64,000 bases of DNA from an uncultured Saprospiraceae bacterium (GTDB lineage: Bacteria > Bacteroidota > Bacteroidia > Chitinophagales > Saprospiraceae): positions 23,604 to 87,603 of the forward strand of contig CALFBH010000035.1 in assembly GCA_937951615.1 (NCBI GenBank), written 5' to 3'. Below, in pieces: positions 1 through 8,933 of the stretch. The notes under the pieces are model-generated. The model worked only from the letters and a program-made list of their open reading frames with translations. It did not search any database and was not told where the DNA came from. The position numbers and the translations under genes were made by a program. The first letter of the stretch is position 1. Each line of letters begins with the position of its first letter.

Positions 1-552
1 GTAGAAGTGTTGACAATTCCTGTCCCATCTTATGAGCCTGTAATTGTCGATGCTGGCATAGATGTATCCATTACGTCAGATGAAACGACACAACTCAATG
101 GCACAGTCATGACCAATCAAGATTACACCTTTACCTGGTCGCCAAATGCAGGCTTAAGTGATGCTAATTCGCTGACGCCGACTGCGCAGCCATCAGGCAC
201 AGTTACTTATGTGCTTACAGTCATTCCTGATGATGGTTGTGTTGTAACGGACGAAGTAGTGGTGACGGTAGAAACGATACGTCAATTAGTGGGCTTACCT
301 AATGCTTTTACCCCGAATGGAGATGCTGATAATGACGTCTTATTCCCCGAAGTACAGGGAGGAGCAACATTGCTTAGTTTTTATGTCTTCAATCGCTGGG
401 GCGAACGCATCCACGATGACGAAAACTCAGGATGGGATGGCAGTTATAAAGGCGAGCCACAACCCGTCGGCACTTATGTTTATGTGTTGAAATATATGAA
501 CAGTGAGGGTGGAGAAATTATAAACAGCGGAGATGTAACTTTACTGAGATGA
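1..552 (+). CDS. C-terminal fragment of a secreted protein with T9SS type B (gliding motility-associated) sorting domain
   Basis: The reading frame is open from the first base, so the 5' part of the gene lies outside the window. The visible residues hold an Ig/PKD-like beta region followed by a typical C-terminal domain of the CHU_C/TIGR04131 type. Its hallmarks are the NAFTPNGD motif, then FYVFNRWGE, then a WDG-Y-G...P-GTYVY-L-Y ending. In this family the domain directs export through the type IX secretion system and attachment at the cell surface. The host protein is probably a large adhesin or surface protein, but its function cannot be read from this fragment. The stop is followed by about 100 bp of ACGAATT-type repeat DNA. 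Confidence 0.9.
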   Translation, partial: VEVLTIPVPSYEPVIVDAGIDVSITSDETTQLNGTVMTNQDYTFTWSPNAGLSDANSLTPTAQPSGTVTYVLTVIPDDGCVVTDEVVVTVETIRQLVGLPNAFTPNGDADNDVLFPEVQGGATLLSFYVFNRWGERIHDDENSGWDGSYKGEPQPVGTYVYVLKYMNSEGGEIINSGDVTLLR

Positions 553-658
553 TTAATTACGAATTACGAATCGTATAATTACGAATTGTTTGATTCGTAA
601 TTCAATTTATGTTCATTCGTAATTCGTAATTAAACAATTCCGAAACAATTAATAATTA
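553..658. repeat. Intergenic ACGAATT/AATTCGT repeat cluster with inverted arrangement
   Basis: Copies of AATTACGAATTACGAAT near 555-571 and 577-590 face the opposite orientation, ATTCGTAATTCGTAATT, near 615-631. A transcript could fold into a hairpin here. The cluster lies between two convergent genes, so it may act as a terminator. The same unit recurs near 8899-8916, 14647-14700, 19556-19590 and 56590-56628. Confidence 0.6.
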
Positions 659-1360
659 TCAAACTGGATTAGTCGCCCAAACGGTCACTTCAGGAATAAA
701 CCCTCGGTCATCCATTTCCAGCACAGCTTTGATGGTATGTGCAATTTCTGCAGAGCGCAACTTACTAGCTTCTTCCGGTCTTTCGGTACGGTCGGCACTA
801 TTAAAAGCCGTGGTGACTTCGCTTGGATTGACCAACATCACGCGGATGTTATGCTTACGCAATTCTGCTCGCCAGCATTCCGTCATACCGCGCAGTGCAA
901 ACTTAGACGCTGCATACACGGTGCCTCTTGCAAAACCTCGCACGGCTGCCGTAGAAGCAATATTGATAATATGTCCCTTGTCCTGCGTTTTAAAATGATT
1001 GACCAATTCCTGCGTCAGTAAAGTCAAACCAAAAACATTGGTAGAAAAAACTTTTTCAAAATGCTCAATCGTGATGTCGCCCATAGCAGGGAAATCGCCA
1101 ATGCCGGCATTATTGACCAGCACATCAATGCCTCCCAATGCCTCTACCACAGCCGCTGCTTTCGCCGGAATGTGTGCATAATCGCTGACATCAAAAGCAA
1201 GGGGAGTTGCTCCAATTTCTTCAGCAACCCGATTCAATTTGTCTATGTTTCTTCCCGTAATTACGACCTTTGCTCCAGCTTCTACCAGCAATTTTGCTGT
1301 TGCTTTTCCTATACCTGCACTTCCTCCAGTAACGAGTATCTTAGCGTTTTTTAAATTCAT
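659..1360 (-). CDS. Short-chain dehydrogenase/reductase (SDR) family oxidoreductase
   Basis: This 233-residue protein is a classical SDR, an NAD(P)-dependent cytosolic oxidoreductase. The cofactor motif TGGSAGIG spans residues 11-18 and NNAG spans 83-86. The catalytic tetrad is N108, S136, Y149 and K153 (YAASK). The arginine after the second beta strand (TGR, residue 37) is compatible with NADP preference, which is inference. The C-terminus is short, ending in EVTVWATNPV, as in 3-oxoacyl-ACP reductase-like and sepiapterin reductase-like SDRs. The substrate cannot be deduced. It is transcribed alone, convergent with the upstream T9SS gene and divergent from mscL. Confidence 0.9.
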   Translation of the reverse strand: MNLKNAKILVTGGSAGIGKATAKLLVEAGAKVVITGRNIDKLNRVAEEIGATPLAFDVSDYAHIPAKAAAVVEALGGIDVLVNNAGIGDFPAMGDITIEHFEKVFSTNVFGLTLLTQELVNHFKTQDKGHIINIASTAAVRGFARGTVYAASKFALRGMTECWRAELRKHNIRVMLVNPSEVTTAFNSADRTERPEEASKLRSAEIAHTIKAVLEMDDRGFIPEVTVWATNPV

Positions 1361-1449
1361 TTATACTTGATTTTGATTGAAAACGACGAAATCTAAGGCT
1401 ATTTGCTGCATTGAAGCAACAAAATGTAAGATTTTGTCGTATGTTAATA

Positions 1450-1479
1450 TTGTTTTTAAATGTTTTTGCCTCATATTTG
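1450..1479 (+). promoter_or_regulatory. Candidate Bacteroidota-type promoter for mscL
   Basis: A TTG at 1450-1452 is followed by exactly 19 bases and then CATATTTG at 1472-1479, one base off TAnnTTTG. Spacing and sequence match the Bacteroidota sigma-A pattern. The predicted leader is about 75 nt. Confidence 0.4.
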
Positions 1480-1561
1480 TGACATAAATGTAGGCTTTTG
1501 GTCTATATTTATGATATAAAAAGAAGTTTATCATTTATTTACTAACCAAATCTAATTTATT

Positions 1562-1957
1562 ATGTTTAAGGAATTTAAAGAATTTATCCTGACGGGTAAT
1601 GTAATCGATTTTGCTATCGCCGTTATATTGGCAGGCGCAGTTGGACTTGTTGTGAACAGCTTTGTGCAAGACATCATCATGCCTATCGTAGGTCATTTTG
1701 CTGGCGGAATGGATTTCGCAGATTTGAAATACGTTCTTAGTCCAGGTGTTGGTACTGAAGGTAGTGAAGGATATGTTGCTGAAAATGCAGTGAGATGGGG
1801 TAAATGGTTGAACACCATTATTAGCCTGATCACTGTTGGTCTAGTTTTATTCTTCTTAGGAAAAGCTAAGCTCAGAGCTATGGGAGCTGCTCCGGATCCT
1901 GATCCGACACCAGATCAAAATCTATTGACAGAAATTAGAGATGCTTTGAAGAAATAA
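1562..1957 (+). CDS. mscL: Large-conductance mechanosensitive channel MscL
   Basis: This 131-residue protein has the usual length of the family. It opens with the amphipathic FKEFKEFILTGNVIDFAIAVI segment. TM1 continues through AGAVGLVVNSFVQDIIMP, a periplasmic loop follows, TM2 is near residues 80-98 (NTIISLITVGLVLFFLG), and a charged C-terminal helix ends the protein. MscL is a homopentameric inner-membrane channel that opens under lateral membrane tension to release solutes during hypo-osmotic shock. The gene is monocistronic and ends before a terminator-like hairpin near 2078. Confidence 0.96.
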   Translation: MFKEFKEFILTGNVIDFAIAVILAGAVGLVVNSFVQDIIMPIVGHFAGGMDFADLKYVLSPGVGTEGSEGYVAENAVRWGKWLNTIISLITVGLVLFFLGKAKLRAMGAAPDPDPTPDQNLLTEIRDALKK

Positions 1958-2075
1958 GCATTTGCAGTGATTGGTAATTAGTTGATTGGTAATTGATGTA
2001 ACACGGTGCTAGACATTAGCACTTCCATCGCCTTTTTTGTACAATCAATTAATTTGCATCTAAATCACTAATGAT

Positions 2076-2113
2076 AAAAAAGTCACTTCATATTCTGGAG
2101 TGGCTTTTTTTTA
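2076..2113 (+). terminator. Rho-independent terminator after mscL
   Basis: GTCACTTC and GGAGTGGC pair (with G-U) around a short loop. The hairpin is preceded by an A-run and followed by a run of eight or more T. Confidence 0.65.
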
Positions 2114-2169
2114 TATGCTATAAATGATTAAATTTACATGACTATCGACCATCGACATAAACTAAGTCT

Positions 2170-3669
2170 ATGAAATACCTGACAAACAATCTAATCTCCC
2201 CGAATCGCCTAGTATCAACAATTCTTGCAGTATGGCTTATCGCAATACTATATGTTCCCTTATCGGCTCAAAGTAGTGATGCAGCTATGCTGACTGGCGC
2301 GATGCTGGGAGAAACACCCATAGAAGAAGACTTGCAAGAACTTTGCGATGAAATCGGGGGACGAGTCACCGGGTCAAAAGCCAATGAAGAAGCCGTAGAA
2401 TGGGCTTTGAAGAAATTTAGAGATGCAGGTCTGAAAGCAGAAAAAATGCCTTTTCAAATGCCTTCTTTATGGTTGGAAAAATCCACGACGGCTGAAATTT
2501 CAGGCGGTGCAGCATTTACGCCTCAACTGGTTTCTAAGTTCTACTCGCCACCCGCTACGCATACTGGTGTATTGCTAGATGCCGGCATGGGAACAGAAGA
2601 AGACTTTGCCCGACTAGGGGCATCTGCTAAAGGCGCGTTTGTATTGGTGGAAACCGATATTTGCTTTGACATTGGGGGGCTATTTGCAGAATATACCGCA
2701 GCGTCCAAGGCGGAAGACCTGGCAAGGGCAGCAGGTGTACAGGGGATTGTTTTTATGTCCTCACGTCCCAATAAATTGCTGTATAGTTTTGTCTCTAAAA
2801 AGGTATTTGACAATAAAATTCCCCAACTCGTCATGACAAGAGAAGATGCCAAACGCTGCCTGCGCAACCTGCGCGACAACAAAAAACTGAACATCAAAGT
2901 AAAAATAGATGCACAGACCGGAGGAGCTTACACCGCTTATAATGTCATTGCAGAAATAAAAGGTAAGGAAAAAGCCAATGAAGTCGTCATCATCGGTGCG
3001 CATTTGGATTCCTGGGCATTGGGTACAGGAGCAAATGATAATGGCTGTAATGTAAGTATGATGATTGATATTGCCCGACAAATGAAACGCCTGAAAATTC
3101 AGCCTAAGCGGACGATTCGTTTTGCCTTGTGGAATGGAGAAGAGCAGGGCTATTTTGGTTCTTGGGCCTATACCGAAAAACAAAATAAAAAACTGGACAG
3201 ACACATCATGGCAATGTCGGTGGATATAGGTAGTGGCGCAGTATTTGGTTTTTTCACCAATGGCAGACAGGAATTGATGCCGGTTTTGGACAAAGCTTTA
3301 AAGCCTGTACAGATTTTCGGACCTTATAAACATGTCGATGCTGCCATCGTTGGAACGGACAATTTTGATTTCATGATGGAAGGCGTCCCCAATCTAGTAG
3401 CTAATCATCTTTCCACCAATTATGGCACAACGTATCATTCAGCTTCTGATACTTATGATAAAGTAGATTTAAAATCGCTCAAAATCAATTCTGCCATCAT
3501 CGCCGCCGTCACACTAGGTTTTGCCAACCTCGAAGAAAGTGAAGTAACCTGGAAACGGCACAGCCATGAACAAATAGAAGAATTATTAGAAGCCCAAAAT
3601 CTGGAATTTTCTATGCGTATGTTTAATGTGTGGAAGGACTGGAAGGAAGGACGTCGGGGGAGGCAGTAG
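2170..3669 (+). CDS. Secreted M28 family metallopeptidase
   Basis: This 499-residue zinc exopeptidase has an N-terminal hydrophobic signal (about residues 12-34, ending PLSAQ). A protease-associated-like insert lies in the middle (roughly 130-230). The M28 catalytic core shows all five metal-ligand positions: H278 (AHLDSW, with D280), D290 (GANDNG), E324/E325 (NGEEQG), D352 (SVDIGSG) and H423 (YHSASDTYDKV). M28 enzymes of this type are aminopeptidases or carboxypeptidases acting in the periplasm or outside the cell. Exact specificity cannot be assigned. The gene stands alone and is followed by a strong terminator. Confidence 0.92.
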   Translation: MKYLTNNLISPNRLVSTILAVWLIAILYVPLSAQSSDAAMLTGAMLGETPIEEDLQELCDEIGGRVTGSKANEEAVEWALKKFRDAGLKAEKMPFQMPSLWLEKSTTAEISGGAAFTPQLVSKFYSPPATHTGVLLDAGMGTEEDFARLGASAKGAFVLVETDICFDIGGLFAEYTAASKAEDLARAAGVQGIVFMSSRPNKLLYSFVSKKVFDNKIPQLVMTREDAKRCLRNLRDNKKLNIKVKIDAQTGGAYTAYNVIAEIKGKEKANEVVIIGAHLDSWALGTGANDNGCNVSMMIDIARQMKRLKIQPKRTIRFALWNGEEQGYFGSWAYTEKQNKKLDRHIMAMSVDIGSGAVFGFFTNGRQELMPVLDKALKPVQIFGPYKHVDAAIVGTDNFDFMMEGVPNLVANHLSTNYGTTYHSASDTYDKVDLKSLKINSAIIAAVTLGFANLEESEVTWKRHSHEQIEELLEAQNLEFSMRMFNVWKDWKEGRRGRQ

Positions 3670-3776
3670 TTGAGTTGGGATATTAGTGTAATTGTTCAAC
3701 TGTTTTGCAAGCCTAGATTTTTGATAAAAAATATTTAAAAATACTTTAGGACTGATAAACCGAGTGTGGCGATGGC

Positions 3777-3812
3777 CCGTCAAAAAAGTGTTTGACGGAG
3801 GAGTTTTTTTTG
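3777..3812 (+). terminator. Rho-independent terminator after the M28 peptidase
   Basis: A perfect 8-bp stem, CCGTCAAA (3777-3784) and TTTGACGG (3791-3798), is followed by AGGAG and a run of eight T. Confidence 0.75.
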
Positions 3813-3931
3813 ACAAGATTTTTTTGCTTCGTTTTTTTATCGAATGAAAAAAATGAAGAGCAGCCAATTCAAAACCCCCAGAGATTAAACTTGCTATCCT
3901 TTTCAAAAAAGCAAACACGAAAATAAAAGAC

Positions 3932-4417
3932 ATGAAGAAAGTAGCACTATATTGTTTTTTGTGTTTGGGATTTGCAAGTTCATGTCATATTTACAGCCTT
4001 GCAAGCTATTCGGCTCATTATAATAATAACCGAGATGTTTTTGAAGAAGCTAAAAATTATTTTAAAAGTGAGTACGATGAATTGCGAGCATCTAGGTGCG
4101 TGAATCCCAAAAAAAGTTATCCGCTGTATATTAGCTGGAGTCGTGTTGTGGAAGAAAATTGTTATCCATCACAGCAAGATTTTTTACAGAATTTATTGTC
4201 ATTACGGGTATTTAAGTCTGCGATATTACCAGCAAAAAATCAGTTTGAGTTTATACTGGATTACATGCCTTCTAAACATCTTTTCTCTGATAGAATTACT
4301 ATTTACCTGATTTATATGGAAGAAGAAAAATTGTCTTTTCGTTACCAACACATGCAAGGAAGGAAAAAGAAATTAGATGAATACTGGTGGCTTGTAGAAG
4401 ATAAGGTGGCTGATTGA
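3932..4417 (+). CDS. Putative lipoprotein of unknown function
   Basis: This 161-residue protein begins MKKVALYCFLCLGFASSC; Cys18 after a hydrophobic stretch resembles a lipoprotein signal peptidase II site (FASSC), so outer-membrane anchoring is likely. The rest is a charged, Tyr-rich domain (YLIYMEEEKLSFRYQHM) with no motif I recognise. It is preceded by the M28 terminator and convergent with the next gene. Confidence 0.6.
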   Translation: MKKVALYCFLCLGFASSCHIYSLASYSAHYNNNRDVFEEAKNYFKSEYDELRASRCVNPKKSYPLYISWSRVVEENCYPSQQDFLQNLLSLRVFKSAILPAKNQFEFILDYMPSKHLFSDRITIYLIYMEEEKLSFRYQHMQGRKKKLDEYWWLVEDKVAD

Positions 4418-4480
4418 TTCATTGCCCTATTGTTTGTTGTTTTGCGACCAATCACCAATCACTTAATCAACCAGTTACCA

Positions 4481-5224
4481 TTACGGACGCAAATACCCCA
4501 AAGTACCCAATCCCTCAATATCACTAAATTCAGCATTCTCCAGTAGGCTAGGATTGACGCTCCAGTCGGCAGCTATGTCCATGACTGATTGCTCGTCGGG
4601 ATAGGTGGCATTTTTATCATCTTCTGGTGTATCTGCATTGAAATAAACCAGATCAGCTTCTATGCCAGTCTGTTGTCCTTCATTCAGCAGCATAGTACCT
4701 TCTATAGTTGATAAACCGCGAACTCGTTGTCCATCAATATATTTCAACCAACAGGTATGACTGATTGCACGATGACTCGCATAAAAATGAGCTTCGCCAA
4801 AAGTCTGGCTAAGACGACTAAGAAGATCGCTTAATTTGGGATTCTTTCCATCATCAAAATCCGGCAAACCGAGCCCTACAGCCAAAACCCAACCCTTGAT
4901 GGCAGGCGTGACAAAGACATGATTTTTACGCGCTTCTTGTAAACCATAATGCCAATTGACCATTTCCAGTTGGCTCATTCCCAGGGCAGTAGCCACCTGT
5001 TCTCGATGATTTGCTTTAACAGCCATCCAGCGCACTTTATAGCCAAAGGCGACTGGACCAAAAGGCATTTGGCGTTTTCGGAGTGCTTCCTGCTCTTGCA
5101 TTGCCCATTCATTATCCAAGGGCATATCCTCAATAGGCACTTTACGATTGACCTGTCGGAAAACAGCCCAGCCCAAGCCAGTAACCAGCAAAACAATTAA
5201 TACTAAAAGAAGAAGCGAAAACAT
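4481..5224 (-). CDS. Unknown protein with one N-terminal membrane segment
   Basis: I place the start at the ATG at 5224, giving 248 residues beginning MFSLLLLVLIVLLVTGLGW, a signal anchor. The frame stays open 22 codons further upstream, but that part encodes a repetitive Ser/Tyr/Phe string from low-complexity TGAATGAAT intergenic DNA and is probably not translated. The body (residues 30-248) has no catalytic motif I know. The Trp-rich centre (GYKVRWMAVKANHREQVATALG) and an acidic tail stand out. The downstream neighbour is the convergent lipoprotein gene. Confidence 0.6.
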   Translation of the reverse strand: MFSLLLLVLIVLLVTGLGWAVFRQVNRKVPIEDMPLDNEWAMQEQEALRKRQMPFGPVAFGYKVRWMAVKANHREQVATALGMSQLEMVNWHYGLQEARKNHVFVTPAIKGWVLAVGLGLPDFDDGKNPKLSDLLSRLSQTFGEAHFYASHRAISHTCWLKYIDGQRVRGLSTIEGTMLLNEGQQTGIEADLVYFNADTPEDDKNATYPDEQSVMDIAADWSVNPSLLENAEFSDIEGLGTLGYLRP

Positions 5225-5392
5225 GTTAAATGAGTAGATGAATGAATAATAAAATGAGTAAATGAATGAATTGAACGCTAGATTACCCAATCATCAATCA
5301 GCTAGTTTCCAGTTACCAATAACTAATCACCAATACACCAATCTAAAAAATCGCTTTCAATTTGGCTAAAGATTATTTTCAATAGCTGTTTG

Positions 5393-5425
5393 AATTTGAA
5401 TTTGACGTTTGAATTTGAATTTCAG
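5393..5425. repeat. TTTGAATTTGACGTTTGAATTTG dispersed repeat
   Basis: This short T/G-rich repeat built on GAATTTGACGTTTG also occurs at about 24208-24241, 27878-27890 and 58131-58162. Here it sits just beyond the stop codon of the pyruvate dehydrogenase gene. Confidence 0.5.
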
Positions 5426-5426
5426 A

Positions 5427-6413
5427 TCACCTCTGTGCGACATACAAAACCTCTTTCACTGCCTTTATCACTTTAGCAGGATTTGGCATAAAAGCCTCAA
5501 CAATAGTTGGTGTGTAAGCTAAAGAAACATCTGCTCCAGTAATACGTGTGACAGGTGCATCTAAATAATCAAAAGCATATTTTTGAACTTCGTAAGCAAT
5601 TTCAGAAGATACACTGCCAAAAGGCCAGGCTTCTTCCAATGTTACAAGGCGATTGGTTTTCTTAACGGATTCTACAATTGTTTTATAATCCAACGGGCGG
5701 ATTGTACGCAGGTCTATCACCTCAGCAGAAATGCCTTCTTTGGCGAGTTCTTCGGCTGCGGCGAAAGCCACTTTCATCATCTTATTATAAGAAACAATCG
5801 TAACATCTGTACCTTCTCGCTTCACTTTTGCTTGCCCGATAGGAATTAAATATTCCTCTGCCGGTACAACACCCATATCGGAATACACGACTTCTGACTC
5901 GAAAAAGCAAATCGGATCATCATCTCGGATAGCAGATTTGAGTAGCCCTTTTGCATCATAAGGATCAGAAACAGAAATGACTTTTAGCCCAGGAACATTA
6001 GCCATCCATGCCTCAAAGGTTTGAGAGTGCTGCTGCGCCAATTGTCCCGCTGCACCAGTCGGTCCGCGAAATACAATCGGACAACCCACTTGTCCGCCAC
6101 TCATAGATAATATCTTAGCAGCACTATTTACAATCTGATCAAAAGCCAGGATCGCAAAATTCCAAGTCATAAACTCTACAATCGGACGCAAACCATTCAT
6201 CGCAGCACCGACACCGATACCTGCAAAACCCAGTTCGGCAATCGGCGTATCAATGACCCGGTCAGGACCAAATTCATCCAACATTCCTTTACTGACTTTA
6301 TACGCGCCATTGTATTCGGCAACTTCTTCACCCATTAAAAATACATTTGGGTCGCGGCGCATTTCTTCTGACATAGCCTCGCCTACGGCTTCGCGAAATC
6401 TAATCTCTCTCAT
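5427..6413 (-). CDS. pdhB: Pyruvate dehydrogenase E1 component, beta subunit
   Basis: Starting at the ATG at 6413 (MREIRFREAVGEAMSEEMRR) the protein has 328 residues, the normal size of a separate E1-beta chain. An upstream in-frame ATG at 6440 would add nine residues with no family support. Recognisable parts are the N-terminal thiamine-diphosphate pocket with EEVAEYNGAYKVSKGM, the FAGIGVGAA segment, FRGPTGAAGQLAQQHSQ, and the C-terminal transketolase-like domain (RTIRPLDYKTIVESVKKTNRLVTLEE). With E1-alpha it forms the heterotetramer that decarboxylates pyruvate and passes acetyl to lipoyl-E2. The alpha gene is not adjacent, so the complex is encoded at dispersed sites. A related 2-oxo acid dehydrogenase (branched chain) is possible but less likely. 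Confidence 0.93.
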   Translation of the reverse strand: MREIRFREAVGEAMSEEMRRDPNVFLMGEEVAEYNGAYKVSKGMLDEFGPDRVIDTPIAELGFAGIGVGAAMNGLRPIVEFMTWNFAILAFDQIVNSAAKILSMSGGQVGCPIVFRGPTGAAGQLAQQHSQTFEAWMANVPGLKVISVSDPYDAKGLLKSAIRDDDPICFFESEVVYSDMGVVPAEEYLIPIGQAKVKREGTDVTIVSYNKMMKVAFAAAEELAKEGISAEVIDLRTIRPLDYKTIVESVKKTNRLVTLEEAWPFGSVSSEIAYEVQKYAFDYLDAPVTRITGADVSLAYTPTIVEAFMPNPAKVIKAVKEVLYVAQR

Positions 6414-6729
6414 GATTAAAATCTTATTATTTAGCAACAATGAAATCTACCCTACAAAGATGGGCTTTGTTTGTGATTTGTACTAATGATTATAGAGTTT
6501 TTTTAGAAGGTGTTTAAATTTGTCGATGCTCAATGTGCAACGACCTTTGTATTTTAATCGTCCTGATATAATATATAAGACTTTATTCTGAAATATTATG
6601 TGTTTTAAAAAGAGATTGCTATCTTCGGATAAACTTATGAATTTCAATAGAATAAGCTGTTTATTAAGGTTTTAAAAATTCAAATATAAATTAATTTCAT
6701 TTAAATATAAGCATAAAATCCACAACACT
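6414..6729. other. Intergenic region between pdhB and the haem-motif T9SS gene
   Basis: This 316-bp AT-rich gap separates divergent genes and must hold both promoters. I see a weak candidate TATCTTCG at 6620-6627 with ATG at the -33 position on the plus strand. There is no RNA gene or convincing ORF. Confidence 0.5.
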
Positions 6730-7863
6730 ATGAGATTGAAATACATTTACACTGTTTTTGCTGCCTTCTTCATGGCTTTTTTATTATTGGGTTACTCCGA
6801 AGGCCCAGCTACTGAGCGCGGAGAAGGCTATATTGGTGCGCCGGGAGAATCGGGCGTTGTTTGCGGCACCTGCCACGGCAACCCAGGAACCTTTGGTGTT
6901 GTAACCGCTTCTATTGAAGCACACAGAGCTGGGCTGGTTGCCAATACTTATATACCCGGAGAAACCTATGATATTGTTATTTCTATAAATTATACAACAA
7001 GTGTACCGGCTGGTTTTGGTTTTCAGGCAGTCGCTTTAGATGGTACAACAAATAATGCAGGAAGTTTCTCCGACCCTGCTTCAAATGTCAAAATTGTAAA
7101 TGTAAATGGACGGGATTATGCAGAACATAATGGTGTATCTCCTACAAATATATTTACATTTAAATGGACTGCACCGATTACCGCTACTGGCATCGTTAAT
7201 TTTTATGCCTCTGGCAATGTGGTAAACGGAGATGGAATGACTTCTGGAGATACAGGAACAGGCACATCACCTGGACGATTGATTCTGCCACAAGATGGTG
7301 CTTTAGCAACTGAACTGATTGATTTTACGGCAGAGAAAAAATTTAACAGTGCATTGCTTTCCTGGACAACAGCCACCGAAAATAATAGTGATCATTTTAT
7401 AATAGAATATTCTAAAGAAGGTATCGATTTCTATGAATTGGGAGAAGTCGCTGCGGCAGGTAATTCCAACTCTGCCACGACTTATAATTATCGGCATACT
7501 AATCCAGTAGCTGGAGATAATTACTATCGTCTGAAAGAAGTGGGGGCAAATGGACTCTATGCTTATAGCGAGATTATTGTATTGAAGATAGAAGAAATTA
7601 CAGGCGATGTCATTTATGCTTATCCCAATCCAGTACAAAACAAAACAAGCCTCCTGATTCAAAATGAAGGCACAAAAGTGGATTATACCAGACTGTATCT
7701 GTATAATGTATCTGGGAAAATTGTACATCAACAGCCCTTTGACTTAGTACCAGGTGAAAATGTAGTGGAATTGGATATGACCGCTTTCCCGAAAGGTTAT
7801 TATTATCTGTCTGTAAAACAAGCAGAATTTCCAATAAATACACTTCGATTATTGAAGATATAA
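6730..7863 (+). CDS. Secreted haem-motif protein (choice-of-anchor V / Reelin-like) with T9SS type A sorting domain
   Basis: This 377-residue protein has a signal peptide (about residues 5-22). A single c-type haem motif follows at C45-x-x-C48-H49 (CGTCHG), then a Reelin-like beta-sandwich of about 140 residues. The mid-region resembles the fibronectin-like module found before sorting signals (SALLSWTTATENNSDHFIIEYSK). The last 80 residues, beginning AYPNPVQNKTS, are a T9SS type A sorting domain. The closest described architecture is the choice-of-anchor V family. One haem in an exported protein suggests electron transfer or haem sensing at the surface, which is inference. It ends before a large hairpin shared with the convergent HMG-CoA lyase gene. 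Confidence 0.8.
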   Translation: MRLKYIYTVFAAFFMAFLLLGYSEGPATERGEGYIGAPGESGVVCGTCHGNPGTFGVVTASIEAHRAGLVANTYIPGETYDIVISINYTTSVPAGFGFQAVALDGTTNNAGSFSDPASNVKIVNVNGRDYAEHNGVSPTNIFTFKWTAPITATGIVNFYASGNVVNGDGMTSGDTGTGTSPGRLILPQDGALATELIDFTAEKKFNSALLSWTTATENNSDHFIIEYSKEGIDFYELGEVAAAGNSNSATTYNYRHTNPVAGDNYYRLKEVGANGLYAYSEIIVLKIEEITGDVIYAYPNPVQNKTSLLIQNEGTKVDYTRLYLYNVSGKIVHQQPFDLVPGENVVELDMTAFPKGYYYLSVKQAEFPINTLRLLKI

Positions 7864-7875
7864 ATCAATTGTTTT

Positions 7876-7921
7876 ATTGCATGATTGCTAAATTGTTATG
7901 ATGGTTTTGCAATCATGCAAT
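7876..7921. terminator. Hairpin between convergent genes
   Basis: ATTGCATGATTGC (7876-7888) and GCAATCATGCAAT (7909-7921) are perfectly complementary over 13 bp with a 20-nt loop. The hairpin sits just after the T9SS gene. It lacks a strong T tail, so the terminator role is inferred from position. Confidence 0.5.
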
Positions 7922-8027
7922 AGAAAATTCTTAGTGACCCTTAGTGCGCTTAGTGGTTCAAAAAACGTCCCGATACGCAACCCAATAAAACAGCCTGATT
8001 GCGACCCAATTTCTGTTCTTAAAACAA

Positions 8028-8882
8028 CTAATGAAAAACCGCCTCTGACCCAAGCATAGCATCTCCAAAAGCTGCTATATCAAGTCCGGTTTCGATTTGA
8101 TGCTCATCAAAATAAGCCAACATCTTTTCCATCGGCATATTGCCAGTAAGTTTGTCTTTGGCCATAGGGCAGCCACCATAACCTTTGATTGCCCCGTCGA
8201 AACGGCGACAGCCATTAGAATAAGCTGCATGAACTTTCTCTTCCCAAGTATCGGGCGTGGTATGTAGATGCGCGCCAAATTCTACATCGGGAAAACGAGG
8301 CGTCAGATTGGAAAATAGGTAAGAAATATTATCTGGCTGAGAGACGCCAATGGTGTCCGACAAAGAAAAAATGCGGATATCCATGTCGTAAAGTTCCTTT
8401 ACCCAGTGTTCTACAATTTCCACACTCCATTCCTCGTCATAAGGATTACCAAAGCCCATGGAAATATAAATCACCAATTCTTTATTATGCTGAATCGAAA
8501 GGTTGTGTATATCATACACTCGCTCTAGTGCTTCCGTGATGGTCGCATTGGTATTCCGCATTTGAAACGTTTCAGAAATAGAAAAAGGAAAACCGAGATA
8601 AGTAACTTCATCAAACTCCACAGCACTTTTCGCACCGCGTGTATTGGCAACAATCGTCAGTAATTTGGAGCTAGTATCACGCAAGTCAATTGACTGAATA
8701 ACTTCCGCAGTATCTTTCATTTGGGGAATAGCTTTCGGAGACACAAAACTCCCCACATCAATAGTATCAAAGCCTACATCAAGCAACTTATTGATATAAG
8801 CTACTTTTGTTTTCGTAGGTATAAATTCCTTGATGCCTTGCATGGCATCGCGAGGACATTCTATGAGTTTTAAAGTGCTAAT
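8028..8882 (-). CDS. Hydroxymethylglutaryl-CoA lyase, with a probable non-ATG start
   Basis: The protein cleaves HMG-CoA to acetoacetate and acetyl-CoA, the last step of leucine degradation. It has the family's DSFVSPK-like motif (VGSFVSPKAIPQM), the H-x-H metal site (GAHLHTTPDTW) and the Cys loop GAIKGYGGCPMAKDKLTGN. The first in-frame ATG is at 8843, inside the essential ECPRDAMQ motif, and would remove the Arg and Asp that bind substrate and metal. The frame stays open upstream and encodes STLKLIECPRDA, so translation probably begins at a rare codon; ATT at 8882 would give a natural N-terminus. It lies just downstream of an acyl-CoA dehydrogenase on the same strand, probably as one operon. 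Confidence 0.85.
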   Translation of the reverse strand: MSTLKLIECPRDAMQGIKEFIPTKTKVAYINKLLDVGFDTIDVGSFVSPKAIPQMKDTAEVIQSIDLRDTSSKLLTIVANTRGAKSAVEFDEVTYLGFPFSISETFQMRNTNATITEALERVYDIHNLSIQHNKELVIYISMGFGNPYDEEWSVEIVEHWVKELYDMDIRIFSLSDTIGVSQPDNISYLFSNLTPRFPDVEFGAHLHTTPDTWEEKVHAAYSNGCRRFDGAIKGYGGCPMAKDKLTGNMPMEKMLAYFDEHQIETGLDIAAFGDAMLGSEAVFH

Positions 8883-8933
8883 TTGTTTTAGTTGATTGAT
8901 TCGTAATTCGTAATTAATAGATTTATAATTAAC

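Noticed and set aside
2541..2897. Opposite-strand ORF inside the M28 peptidase gene
   Set aside because: It is a shadow frame of a strongly supported gene with unnatural Ser/Arg-rich composition. Similar shadows throughout the window were ignored.
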